A DNA stretch of 64,000 nucleotides, from positions 27,103-91,102 of the forward strand of contig DHVX01000051.1 of assembly GCA_002412885.1 (NCBI GenBank). The letters are read 5' to 3'. Under the pieces are notes generated by a model that had not been told where the DNA came from, ran no database searches, and worked only from the letters and a program-made list of their open reading frames with translations. The stretch is from Bacteroidales bacterium UBA5197 (GTDB lineage: Bacteria; Bacteroidota; Bacteroidia; Bacteroidales; Lentimicrobiaceae). Positions 33,934 through 43,400 of this stretch are shown here, one piece after another. A program made the translations under genes and the position numbers. Numbering within the stretch: the stretch's first letter is position 1; each line of letters starts with the position of its first letter.

Positions 33934-36285
33934 TTAAATTCCGAAACTGACACCTGCCGTAATAAAACGGCCGGGTCCGACATTGTATTTACTGTCATAA
34001 ATTTTTACATCAAAAATATTCTGAAAATTGAGCGAAATCCGGAAATTCCGGTTCAATGGTTTCCAGAACTTCAGGTCAACGGTTGTATGAGCCGGGTATT
34101 GGTCAGCGTTTAGCAGTTCATCCACAGTGTTCTGATCGTTGATATACATGGCTCCGGTGTAGCGGAAAGCAAGTCCGGTATTAACATAGCGATTGAGCCA
34201 CGTAACGCCGGCTGTTATAATGTTGCGGGGAACATCGGTCATTGTTTTTCCTGAAAGATCAATGGTATCATTCAAAGCAATTTTGGTGTAATCAAGAATC
34301 GATGCATCTGCAAAAGCATAACCACCATAAAATGAGAGTGAAGAATTAATCTGATAGTTAAATGAAAGCTCAGCACCATAAATCTCCACTTCACTGATGT
34401 TTGCCCTGATCAGGATCGGACGATCGCCAAATCCCATATCAATGGTTTGTCCATTGGTGACATAGTATTGAAAATCGCTGCCGCGGGAATAAAAAGCAGA
34501 GGCTTCAAGTGAAAAGTTCTGAAGGATTCCGGCATTGAAAGGATTCAGATCGAAGCCAGCCTCAAAATTATTAAGATACTCCGGTCTTAAATCAGGACTG
34601 GCAACTTTAAAACCACCCTTAATCCTGCCCGACCGGCACATATCATCGAGAACCGCTGGCCTGAATCCCCTGGAGTATCCGGCATAAATGCGGTTATTTT
34701 TGCTCCACCGGTAATGCGCTGAAAGACGCGGACTGATTGCACTCCTGACATGATCAGGCATTGCCTTGTTCTGATAGATGTGCATAAAAGCAGTTTCCTG
34801 TGTAGGCGCCTCAGTATAGAACGATCCATCGTAAAACCTTGCAATATCGCAGCGCAAACCAGCAAGTATTCTGATTTTATCCTGCAAAAGGCCGATTTCA
34901 TCCTGAAGAAACAATGACCAGGTATTCATCTTTCCGGCGTTATAAACAATATCGGTGGACGTATAGTACTTATCCCATGCATCCACGCTGCCATTTTTTA
35001 AATCGAAGCCGGCAGTGAGTTTATGGGAAGCACCAATCGGCCTGGTAATTGAAGTCAGCCATCCAAAATCGCGCCTTGTACTTAAGACTTCATACCACGT
35101 ATAATCATCTTTAAGGTACTCATTGACTTTTTTGTAATCCTCATTTAAAAAATAGGCAGAAGAAAGCAAGCTGAACTGACCAAGACGACCTTTATAATTC
35201 AGGGTTGCGCCGTAAGAATCATGTTCGGTGGTATTGCCTTCCGGCTGAAAAACTTTTTCTCCGGTGCCCCGGTTATCATTATAAAAATTGATTGAGACAC
35301 CGATGCTGTGCTTCCCGTTGAATGAATACGTGCTGCGAAAACCAGCACCTGCTTCAAGCAGATTGGACTTGACGATGTAAGGATTTGCATTTACATCCGC
35401 ATCAGACTGGGTGATATAGCCATCGCTCTGCCTATAGAAAGTATTGGCCATCCATGTCCAGCTGTCTCCTGGTTTTTTAACATTAATACTTCCGCCAAAA
35501 CTCAGTTTGCCACCAGCTGTATTAAATGATCCGTACTCCATTCCGGCTTTGACAAAGAATTTTTCTGTTGGTTTTTGAGAGATGATATTGATAATACCAC
35601 CCATTGCATTTCCACCATAAATGGCTGATCCGGCGCCCTTTGTGACTTCAATCTTCTGAACCATGCCCATATCAACCAAATTCCAGTCGAAGCCACCGCC
35701 ATCGCTTTTATTCATTGGAATGCCATCCACAAGAATGAGCACCCGGCCTTGTTCTTTGCCGCTCATTCCACGCATGGTTACTGTAGCTTTGGTGCTCAAT
35801 ACACCGAACGACCGGCTGAAATTGATTCCGGGAGCCATTTTTAACACTTCATCAACGCTTTGCGCCGGCAGACTTTCGATCAGTTTTGGTCCCAGCTGAT
35901 TGATTCTTACAGGTGTGTTAATAATGCGTGAATCGGTTCGGGTAGCGGTAACAACAAAAGCTTCAATTTCGGAAACTTCAGCATGAAGGTTTATCATTAT
36001 TTTAGTTGCGGTGGTTGAAAACGTTTTGTGAACCGTCTGATAACCAACATAGCTCACAGCAATATTTACCGAATCACCCTGAAGTCCGCAAAGACTGAAT
36101 TTTCCATCATTATCTGCTATGGTTCCTGATTTAGAACCTGCTGTAATGCTGGCTCCCGACAGCGGTTTGCCGTTTGAAGCATCCAAAACCATTCCTTCAA
36201 TGCAGGTTTGTGCACTCAGGCTGAATACATACAAAACCATCAATGAAATGGTCAGGAGCAAATACTTGAAATTGATTATTGTCAT
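33934..36285 (-). CDS. TonB-dependent outer membrane receptor
   Basis: 783 residues. Signal peptide (LLLTISLMVLYVFSLSAQ), then a carboxypeptidase-like regulatory domain (about 27-110; GMVLDASNGKPLSGASI, GYQTVHKTF), a plug domain (about 115-235; PVRINQLGPKLIESLPAQSVDEVL, MRGMSGKEQGRVLILVDGIPMN, VTKGAGSAIYGGNAMGGIINI) and a 22-strand type barrel with GRFITAGVSFGI at the C-terminus. It has no SusD partner nearby, so it is more likely a metal, cofactor or siderophore receptor than a glycan receptor. Upstream on the same strand are two lipoproteins, downstream the SUOX-like protein; these four may form a functional unit. Confidence 0.93.
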   Translation of the reverse strand: MTIINFKYLLLTISLMVLYVFSLSAQTCIEGMVLDASNGKPLSGASITAGSKSGTIADNDGKFSLCGLQGDSVNIAVSYVGYQTVHKTFSTTATKIMINLHAEVSEIEAFVVTATRTDSRIINTPVRINQLGPKLIESLPAQSVDEVLKMAPGINFSRSFGVLSTKATVTMRGMSGKEQGRVLILVDGIPMNKSDGGGFDWNLVDMGMVQKIEVTKGAGSAIYGGNAMGGIINIISQKPTEKFFVKAGMEYGSFNTAGGKLSFGGSINVKKPGDSWTWMANTFYRQSDGYITQSDADVNANPYIVKSNLLEAGAGFRSTYSFNGKHSIGVSINFYNDNRGTGEKVFQPEGNTTEHDSYGATLNYKGRLGQFSLLSSAYFLNEDYKKVNEYLKDDYTWYEVLSTRRDFGWLTSITRPIGASHKLTAGFDLKNGSVDAWDKYYTSTDIVYNAGKMNTWSLFLQDEIGLLQDKIRILAGLRCDIARFYDGSFYTEAPTQETAFMHIYQNKAMPDHVRSAISPRLSAHYRWSKNNRIYAGYSRGFRPAVLDDMCRSGRIKGGFKVASPDLRPEYLNNFEAGFDLNPFNAGILQNFSLEASAFYSRGSDFQYYVTNGQTIDMGFGDRPILIRANISEVEIYGAELSFNYQINSSLSFYGGYAFADASILDYTKIALNDTIDLSGKTMTDVPRNIITAGVTWLNRYVNTGLAFRYTGAMYINDQNTVDELLNADQYPAHTTVDLKFWKPLNRNFRISLNFQNIFDVKIYDSKYNVGPGRFITAGVSFGI

Positions 36286-36350
36286 TTTACAAAATATTAT
36301 TCAATGTCGTTTGGTTAATGTTTCGGATTGGCATATTAAATGAAAAAAAT

Positions 36351-36403
36351 CCTTCGACTCCGCTCAGGATGACTGTCAGTCTGAGTGGAGACGAAGACAA
36401 TTT
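36351..36403. repeat. Close inverted pair of family C repeats
   Basis: CCTTCGACTCCGCTCAGGAT followed within a few bases by CAGTCTGAGTGGAGACGAAG, so the two arms can fold on each other. It lies in the 143-bp gap between the lipoprotein and receptor genes. Confidence 0.65.
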
Positions 36404-36428
36404 TTCATAACTAAACGACATTTAAACA

Positions 36429-37373
36429 TTATTGCTGAATTTTTATTTCCAGTGAAATCGTGCCTTCTTCAGATTCATCAGCTGCGACAATTTTGATCAT
36501 TCCATATTTGCCTGACTGAGTTTTAAAAGGAATAACCCTTCCTTCGTAGGCGTATTTACAGTTTCCACTGACTTTAGTCGGATTATAAGCAGTGACCAGA
36601 AGGCTATCGTTCATGGCAGCATCAAACTGAGCCGGCGTAACCAACATATTGTCGGAAGTGTTGTAATCAAACAAAGTTGTATTTTTCACCGGCCAGTTGC
36701 TGATCAGCGGATAATAACCCACTGCAGAAGTATATCCCGGGCAGGTAAGTGTAGGAGATGGTAGCCCTGAAGTGAAATAAAAATACGGGAGCAGATCAAT
36801 TTTTTCTTCATTTCCTGATACCGTAGCAGAATTATAAACTACCCCGGCCTCCAGATCGAGGTATGAATTGGCGGGTGGAAAATTCTGTAAACCAACAGTC
36901 AAAGGGCCGAAATGATTGATATCTCCGTAATCAACACCTTCACCTTTTCGCACAACCAACACAGCCGAAGCGGTATCACGGTCAGCATTCATAACCAGCA
37001 CGCGCCAGACTTCTTTATCAGCCAATCCTTTCGGGAATGAAAAATCGGCATCATAGCCTTCTTTTCCAGCATAAATTCCCCGGTCGAGCTGAACAACTGT
37101 ATCCTGTCCTGCAATCCGTTCAATACGGATGTATGTCAGAGCAACACCGGCTCCGGAAGCCAGGACTCCAATATTGATTTTTCCACCGGGAGAAACCTCA
37201 GTACCTGATGCTGTGTATGCAACTCCGGTTTTCAGAATCACTGACGCCCGGCTTATTTCCTCTTCCTGGCTGCAGGCCAGTAACATAAGAGGTGCAGCCA
37301 TTAAGATACAAAACTGCAAGGCGTTGAACAAGCCCTGCAGTTTTGTCAATTCCAAAGAAGTGAATCTTCTCAT
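36429..37373 (-). CDS. Lipoprotein, paralogue of the upstream lipoprotein
   Basis: 314 residues with a long signal ending in the lipobox LLAC followed by SQEEEIS. The start at 37373 abuts the previous stop (TAAATG), which supports it. The C-terminal third parallels the upstream gene product: PAQFDAAMNDSLLVTAYN here versus AAQFDAIQNDAVLLDAYN there, and FKTQSGKYGMIKIVAADESEEG versus INTQSGLTGLIKVIAVSGEEAG, both ending in IKIQ-Q. The pair is thus an old tandem duplication. It is probably displayed on the cell surface and linked to the TonB receptor encoded next; ligand unknown. Confidence 0.78.
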   Translation of the reverse strand: MRRFTSLELTKLQGLFNALQFCILMAAPLMLLACSQEEEISRASVILKTGVAYTASGTEVSPGGKINIGVLASGAGVALTYIRIERIAGQDTVVQLDRGIYAGKEGYDADFSFPKGLADKEVWRVLVMNADRDTASAVLVVRKGEGVDYGDINHFGPLTVGLQNFPPANSYLDLEAGVVYNSATVSGNEEKIDLLPYFYFTSGLPSPTLTCPGYTSAVGYYPLISNWPVKNTTLFDYNTSDNMLVTPAQFDAAMNDSLLVTAYNPTKVSGNCKYAYEGRVIPFKTQSGKYGMIKIVAADESEEGTISLEIKIQQ

Positions 37374-38258
37374 TTATTGTTTCTGGATTTTAACAGCTAT
37401 TTCAAGCGTACCGGCTTCTTCGCCGCTTACAGCAATAACTTTAATGAGACCGGTTAAACCAGATTGAGTATTGATTGCATAAACCTCACCAGCAGTAAGC
37501 ACACTGGCTTTTTTGCGTGCTTCGTCAGCATTATAAGCATCAAGCAGTACTGCATCATTCTGAATGGCATCAAACTGAGCGGCTGTAATAGTGGTTTTAT
37601 AAAAACGGGTCAGGTTTTTGGTGGTATAATTATCGGGAGAAGAAGCTCCGGTAAAAACGCCGTTAATGTTTGATCCGGGAGAACCCAACGACATCATATT
37701 CTGATGTGTAGCTGTGTTTTCGAAGAAACAGAAAATATCAATTTTATCCTGATTCTGGAAAGCCTGTGCCTGAAAATATTTGGTTGCTTCGTTATTGCTG
37801 AACGAAAGGAAACTTTCTGTTGCAACGTTATCCTGAGCACCTACAAGAATAGTGGTGTATGAATTAATCTGACCAAAAGCACCGGTAATGGTAATGGTTT
37901 CTTCTTTTTTATTTCCGGCAATATCGGTAGCTGTAAAAGCCCATATTTCCTGATCGGAAATGCCCTTTATTGTGAAAAAGTTATAGGTAAAACTTTGTGT
38001 GTTGATGGTTGAATCAAGCAGAGATTGCCCGTTTGCTTTAATTTCAAACTTAACAAGGTTGTCAGTTCCGTTTGACTGAAGGATGATTCCGAAATTCAAG
38101 GTATCGCCGAAAGCAGCTGTAACATCACCGGTAATAAACCCGCTTTGTTGATTGAAAGCTACAGTTGGAGGAACAGGTTCGTCTTCATCTTTCGAACAAC
38201 TGCTTAATAAAAAGCCCGACATCAGGGCAAATCCGCAAAGAATCAGTAATCTTTTCAT
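37374..38258 (-). CDS. Lipoprotein, first of a tandem pair
   Basis: 294 residues from the ATG at 38258 (KRLLILCGFALMSGFLLSSC, then SKDEDEPVPP, a typical surface-export acidic stretch); the frame upstream to 38300 is not signal-like. The mature protein begins with an Ig-like region (about 40-130; DTLNFGIILQSNGTDNLVKFEIKANG) and ends in the domain shared with its downstream neighbour. Its stop codon is immediately followed by the start of that neighbour. With the TonB receptor and SUOX-like protein it makes a four-gene, same-strand group interrupted only by repeats. Confidence 0.78.
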   Translation of the reverse strand: MKRLLILCGFALMSGFLLSSCSKDEDEPVPPTVAFNQQSGFITGDVTAAFGDTLNFGIILQSNGTDNLVKFEIKANGQSLLDSTINTQSFTYNFFTIKGISDQEIWAFTATDIAGNKKEETITITGAFGQINSYTTILVGAQDNVATESFLSFSNNEATKYFQAQAFQNQDKIDIFCFFENTATHQNMMSLGSPGSNINGVFTGASSPDNYTTKNLTRFYKTTITAAQFDAIQNDAVLLDAYNADEARKKASVLTAGEVYAINTQSGLTGLIKVIAVSGEEAGTLEIAVKIQKQ

Positions 38259-38430
38259 GGTTTGGGTTGGTTTACTTAATCGTTTAGAATTGAAATTCAT
38301 ATCGCCGGCAAAACTATGACTTATTTTACGTTTCGCAAGGAGGTATTGAAATTTAGAAAGATTCTAAGGAAGACTGCTTTGGCAGGAAATCATGCGTTCT
38401 CTTTGCAATATATAATCAAGAAGTCGCTTT

Positions 38431-38640
38431 CTTCGCCATTTATAAACAAGAAGACCTAACAAGTTGGAAGAAGAAAACTTGTTAGGTCATTTTTGTTACT
38501 CGTTTTAAAGTCTCCCTGTCTCCCCGTCTCAAATCGGTCCCTCTTCCTCTTCATTTTTCATTTTTCACTTTTCACTTTTCACTTTTTATTCCCCTTGTCT
38601 CCCCGTCTCCAGGTCTCCCCGTCTTTAAATTCTCCCCGTC
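38431..38640. repeat. Hairpin repeat family B copy 2 with pyrimidine-rich tract
   Basis: Perfect 13-bp stem GACCTAACAAGTT (38453-38465) and AACTTGTTAGGTC (38476-38488), flanked by the same CTTCG..CAT and TTACTCG sequences as the copy at 22491. It is followed by about 125 bp of CTCCC/GTCTCC-type repeats including CATTTTTCACTTTTCACTTT. The 38259-38647 gap contains this element and no gene. Confidence 0.8.
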
Positions 38641-38647
38641 TGTCTCT

Positions 38648-40123
38648 CTATATTCGATTAATTCCCAGGCAGGAATTAATGCTTGCCAGATCTTTCGGGC
38701 TATCGGTCATAACCAGAAGGTTATCACCTGGCTCAAGAACGGTCGCACCATTGGGAGTTATATATTTTTTATCCCGTTCAATCATCACGATCAGTGTATT
38801 TTTCGGGAAGTTGAGTTCAACCAATGACTTACCGACAGCAGAACATTCGGAAGGCACAGAGACCTCAACCAACTCATTATGAAAACCATCGGTAAGCTCA
38901 AGTTCAAGCGGATATTTTCTTTTCGGACTAACTTCGCGATAAAGTGCAAGCCATTTGGCAACCACAGAAAGTGTCGTTCCCTGCAGGGCAACAGAAGTCA
39001 GCACAACAAAAAATACAATATTGAAGATAATATCGGCTTTCACCAGACCAGCCATTAAAGGATAAGTTGCAAAGATAATTGGTACAGCTCCGCGTAAACC
39101 AACCCATGAGATCAGAACTTTTTCACGTGTCTGCATTTTGAAAAAGTGCAAACTGATAAAAACACCTAAAGGTCTGGCTACAAATATAAGCACAACAGAA
39201 ACCAGCAATCCGATGCCAATTACCGGTATAATCCGCGACGGATAAACCAAAAGACCCAATGCAAGAAACATCACAATCTGCATCAGCCAGGCCTGACCAT
39301 CAAAAAATTTAAGAATGCTGCGTTTATGAATGAAATTCTTATTACCTAATATTACAGCAGCAATATAAACGGCAAGGAAACCATTTCCTTTCAGAAAAGA
39401 TGTCAAAGCATAGGTAAACAAGACCAACCCCAAAAGCAGCACCGGGTAAAGTCCGTCATAATCAAGTTTAATGTGGTTGAGAATCCAGTTCATTGCCTTG
39501 CCCATCAGATAGCCTGCCAATGCACCGACACTCATCTGCAAAAGGAAAGACAGAACTCCATTCCAAAAGCTGGTATCGGGAATTAATGCGATCTGAACCA
39601 GCGTAATGGTAAGGAAAAATGCCATGGGGTCATTGCTTCCCGATTCAAGTTCAAGCAATGGGCGAAGCCTGCCCTTGAGCCCTATATTTTTAGAGCGGAG
39701 AATAGAAAACACCGCTGCCGCATCGGTTGAAGAAATAATGGCTCCAAGCAAAAGGCCTTCTACAAGCGAAAAGCCGGTGAATTGCCAGACAAACAATCCA
39801 ACAACGCCTGCTGTAATCATTACGCCAAGCGTGGAAAGCAGCACCCCTTTCCACAAAACAGGCTTTACACTTTCCCAACGCGTATCAAGACCTCCGGAAA
39901 AAAGAATCATTATAAGGGCAAATACACCCATAAACTGAACCATTCCGGTATTTGAAAAGTCAATACCACCGATACCATCGGCACCAGCCAGCATGCCAAT
40001 TGCCATAAATAAAAGCAATGACGGCACACCCAGCTTTCCACTTGTTTTACTGGCAAGAATACTGAGCAACAACAGAATAGCACCTGTGAGAATCAGATAA
40101 TCAATGCTTAATGTTGTCCACAT
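38648..40123 (-). CDS. NhaP2/CvrA-type K+ or Na+/H+ antiporter with TrkA-C domain
   Basis: 491 residues from the ATG at 40123 (MWTTLSIDYLILTGAILLL); the upstream in-frame extension to 40216 is rejected because it is a run of hydrophobic codons in A+T-rich intergenic DNA. The CPA1 core has about 12 helices with the conserved ISSTDAAAVFS, LELESGSNDPMAFFL (ion-binding ND pair) and WVGLRGAVPIIFATYP. A C-terminal TrkA-C/RCK_C domain (about 405-490; VPSECSAVGKSLVELNFPKN, ITPNGATVLEPGDNLLVM) may sense nucleotides or ions. It exchanges cytoplasmic K+ or Na+ for protons. It is divergent from the large PEPCK-like gene. Confidence 0.92.
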   Translation of the reverse strand: MWTTLSIDYLILTGAILLLLSILASKTSGKLGVPSLLLFMAIGMLAGADGIGGIDFSNTGMVQFMGVFALIMILFSGGLDTRWESVKPVLWKGVLLSTLGVMITAGVVGLFVWQFTGFSLVEGLLLGAIISSTDAAAVFSILRSKNIGLKGRLRPLLELESGSNDPMAFFLTITLVQIALIPDTSFWNGVLSFLLQMSVGALAGYLMGKAMNWILNHIKLDYDGLYPVLLLGLVLFTYALTSFLKGNGFLAVYIAAVILGNKNFIHKRSILKFFDGQAWLMQIVMFLALGLLVYPSRIIPVIGIGLLVSVVLIFVARPLGVFISLHFFKMQTREKVLISWVGLRGAVPIIFATYPLMAGLVKADIIFNIVFFVVLTSVALQGTTLSVVAKWLALYREVSPKRKYPLELELTDGFHNELVEVSVPSECSAVGKSLVELNFPKNTLIVMIERDKKYITPNGATVLEPGDNLLVMTDSPKDLASINSCLGINRI

Positions 40124-40453
40124 ATGGTTAATCCAAAATAAGAAAAATTTAAACAAAAACTGAGTTGTAAATATAAGAATAATCAGTAATAACTGATGAA
40201 TTAAGAATAGAAACATAATCAGGCCTTACTTTCAGGATTCAGATAAGGATGAAACAAACAGGGAAAAGCATGGTAAAAATCGGGAATCTTAAGTAGGTTT
40301 ATTTCATTCTCCGGCAGGTATTATTTAATTGTGTCAGGTTTCAAAAACAGTTTATCTGCTGATATTAAGAGCTTAACCACTCAATGCAGAAAAATCTTTT
40401 CCTCCGCAATCGTTTGCAGTAAAACTTTGTGAATCAGCAATTTAATTATTGAG

Positions 40454-40461
40454 TAATTTTG
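40454..40461 (+). promoter_or_regulatory. Bacteroidota -7 element upstream of the PEPCK-like gene
   Basis: TAATTTTG fits TAnnTTTG, 34 bp before the ATG. A TTTG at 40426-40429 could be the -33 element with spacing a little long. The rest of the 372-bp divergent gap (40124-40495) shows no gene. Confidence 0.5.
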
Positions 40462-40495
40462 CAATGAGCTAAAAAAAACCTAAAACTACTAAAAA

Positions 40496-43400
40496 ATGGT
40501 ACAACCTAATTCCATATCCACCTTTAATGGAGCCACATCACTTCAGACCACCCGCGACCTGATACGGTACATAAATCTGAAACTGGCAACGATGGGGCAA
40601 CCGGTATTCGACGATTGCGGCATTTCAAATGGTGATACCCAACTTGCCGATCCGGAATTTCTTGAACTTACCTCAAACCTTGTAACCATTTACCGTAGCC
40701 GTACGCGATTGATCTCCAATGTTTATGCACCGGTTGACCGTCGCATACAGGGTTTTATCAACAGCTATCTTGAAGATTTACAGCTGCCACAAACACCACA
40801 GTTGCCCAACAATACTTTGGTGAGCGACAAACCCGGTGTTTCAAGGGTACTTAGTCTTCCGCCGCATCAAAATCATTACACCAATGATCTGCTGGATTCC
40901 TACCGCATAAGTCAGGGCGTTCTGCACAATCCCAAAAACGACCGCCGCACCACCGAAGGCTCATTTCATATTGTGGGAGGAGGACTTCCGGTACCCGTTG
41001 ATAAAATTGAAGTACCGAAAGTTGCGTGGGCAAAATTTCTGGCATCAGCATTTAATCCTCCTGCTGAACTTAACCGGCTTCCGTTTACATCGGGTCAGGA
41101 AAAACAGGCAGAAGTTTTCGTTTCGTTATTGTTACGTCCGGTAGTTTGCCCTGAAGTTAAAGGCGTTATAAAACGCAAAACCATGGAAGTCAGGTTTTTT
41201 GCACCTGGCAGTCTGGTTGCAAATGTCGATTTTGTAGAATCAATTTTCGGAAATGCCGGAAACCCTTCAAACCCGGCGGGAGATGCAGCGCTTGATCCTG
41301 AACATTGGACCGGCCATACCGGATGTATTGTTCTTGCGCCGCAGCTGACCAAAATGACAAAAAAAGAGCTGGGACTTCCGCATTTTGATCAGGCAACCGA
41401 ACGTCAACGTCGCGACGGCGTTTGCTGGAAAGATGAAAATGAACTATACAACGGAGGCAATGCATTCAAACTTACCTGCCGTGATGAACGTGGTGTAGTC
41501 ATCACGCTGATTGCTGACAACTATTTCGGATATTCAAAGAAAGAGATAAAAACCCAGATAAGTTACAGTGCCAACCTTTTTGGGCTGGTTGAAGAAGAAC
41601 ACTCAGGAGGAGCAGTAGCTTACCGCAGAAAAAATATCGGTGCAAACTTCAATGGTTCGTTGTTTATGAAAAACCGCCTGAAGAAAGCCTACCATTTCAG
41701 CGAAGTAGTTGAAAAATTCGGCGCACTGATGAATCTTCAGCCTGAAGGTTATGGCATCGACAAAAAGTTTGACAACATCATTTATATTCCCGAAGACACT
41801 GAAATTGACCTTTATAAAGGCACCGTTCAATGGGGCAGCAATGGCAGCCGGCAAAACATCCCGCTAAGGCCGGAGCATTATTACATATATCCATCGGGGC
41901 ATAAACTGCACATGGAGAAACACCCTTCGGCACCCTCGTGGCGACTGGTGAGCACCCATGCCCGCGGTACTTTCTGCCATAAGCCCAGCACAGTTTCGGG
42001 CGGCGGAAAATCAGAAATCTCCAAGTCGCTGCTTAATGCCATTATTTATGGGTCTTTCTTTGTTGATGACTATGACAAGGACATGAAAGCTGCCGATGAA
42101 ATAATAAGTCATAATTTCTCAGGCCGCTGGAAAAACCCCGAAGAGCACAGCGGAGTTTCACGTTCACTACTGTCACCTGACCGCACACTTGGCTCGGCCA
42201 TTAAACTGCTGAACCCATCATCGCAATACACCGATGAGTACAATGAATATGTGATGTCAATACCGGCGCATGTGAAGGCTTTGGTTTTCTATGTGAAGCG
42301 GTTTTATCGCCCGGAGCGCACCAGCGATGACTGGAAAGACTACTTCTCAGCCGACATGATTAACGGCCGCAAGGGACACGAACTTTTGTTCAACAACCGC
42401 AAACTCAGCGCCAGTTATCTGAGGGTTGGATATGCTGCTGACAACTCCTGGTATCTGAACAAACTGCGCTCTGATTTTATAGCTGCAGCCAAAATTCAGA
42501 TGGAAGATGACATTACGGCTTCCATCACTTTGCCGGTGAAGCATCTGAAATATTTAAACCCGGATTACAGCAACCGAAGTGTAAAAATTACAGAGAACTG
42601 CGAAGAGAAATTCTTTCAGCGTCCTGATGAAGCAATTCATCGCGGATATGACAAAGAAACGGAAGCTGACCTTTCGCAGCGCAATAATTTCTGTTCGAAT
42701 TATGAGCCACTTTCGGCTGAAGACGGCAAGCGATTGACCGAAAATGCAATCAGTTTTGATCTATACACAAAACCCATTCGTAAGCTAATCACAGAAGGAA
42801 GCAAAGACAGTTCCGGGCATTACTTTATCAGCCCTGCACACCCAAGAATTGTAAATGGAGCGCCTTCAAAGAACCCGCGTTATCTGCAAATCAGACCCGA
42901 TCTGGTGAATCCGATTGACGACCATCTGGCTGAAATCGGCAACAGGCTTTCAGGACGAATTCCGCTTACTGAGGCAGTTTATCATCCCATAAACGCTGTA
43001 TTGCCGGGTCGGCGCAACAATCCGCCTGAACCGGAAAACGGAATCAGGGGTTTAAGCGTTTACGGACCAATCCATTATCAGGAGCTTCCTGAGTTATTTA
43101 TGGACTTTGTGTGCAGCCTTACCGGAAAATCGCCATCTACAACCGGAGCAGGATCGGAAGGTGCACTTACCAAAGGCCCTTTCAATATGCTGAATCCGGT
43201 AACTGACCTCAACAATGCATTACTTAGTTACATATTGGCTGATTACCATGCATTTACATCAGCAGCCGGACATATTGGTACAGAATCGCGTTTCGATCAC
43301 GATATTTCATTGTTGATTCCTGAATTATGGAGTCGCATAAATGTGAGTGACCGCGATCCGAAAAAACTGATTGCTGAAGGTTCGCTCGAAAAGCTTGAAG

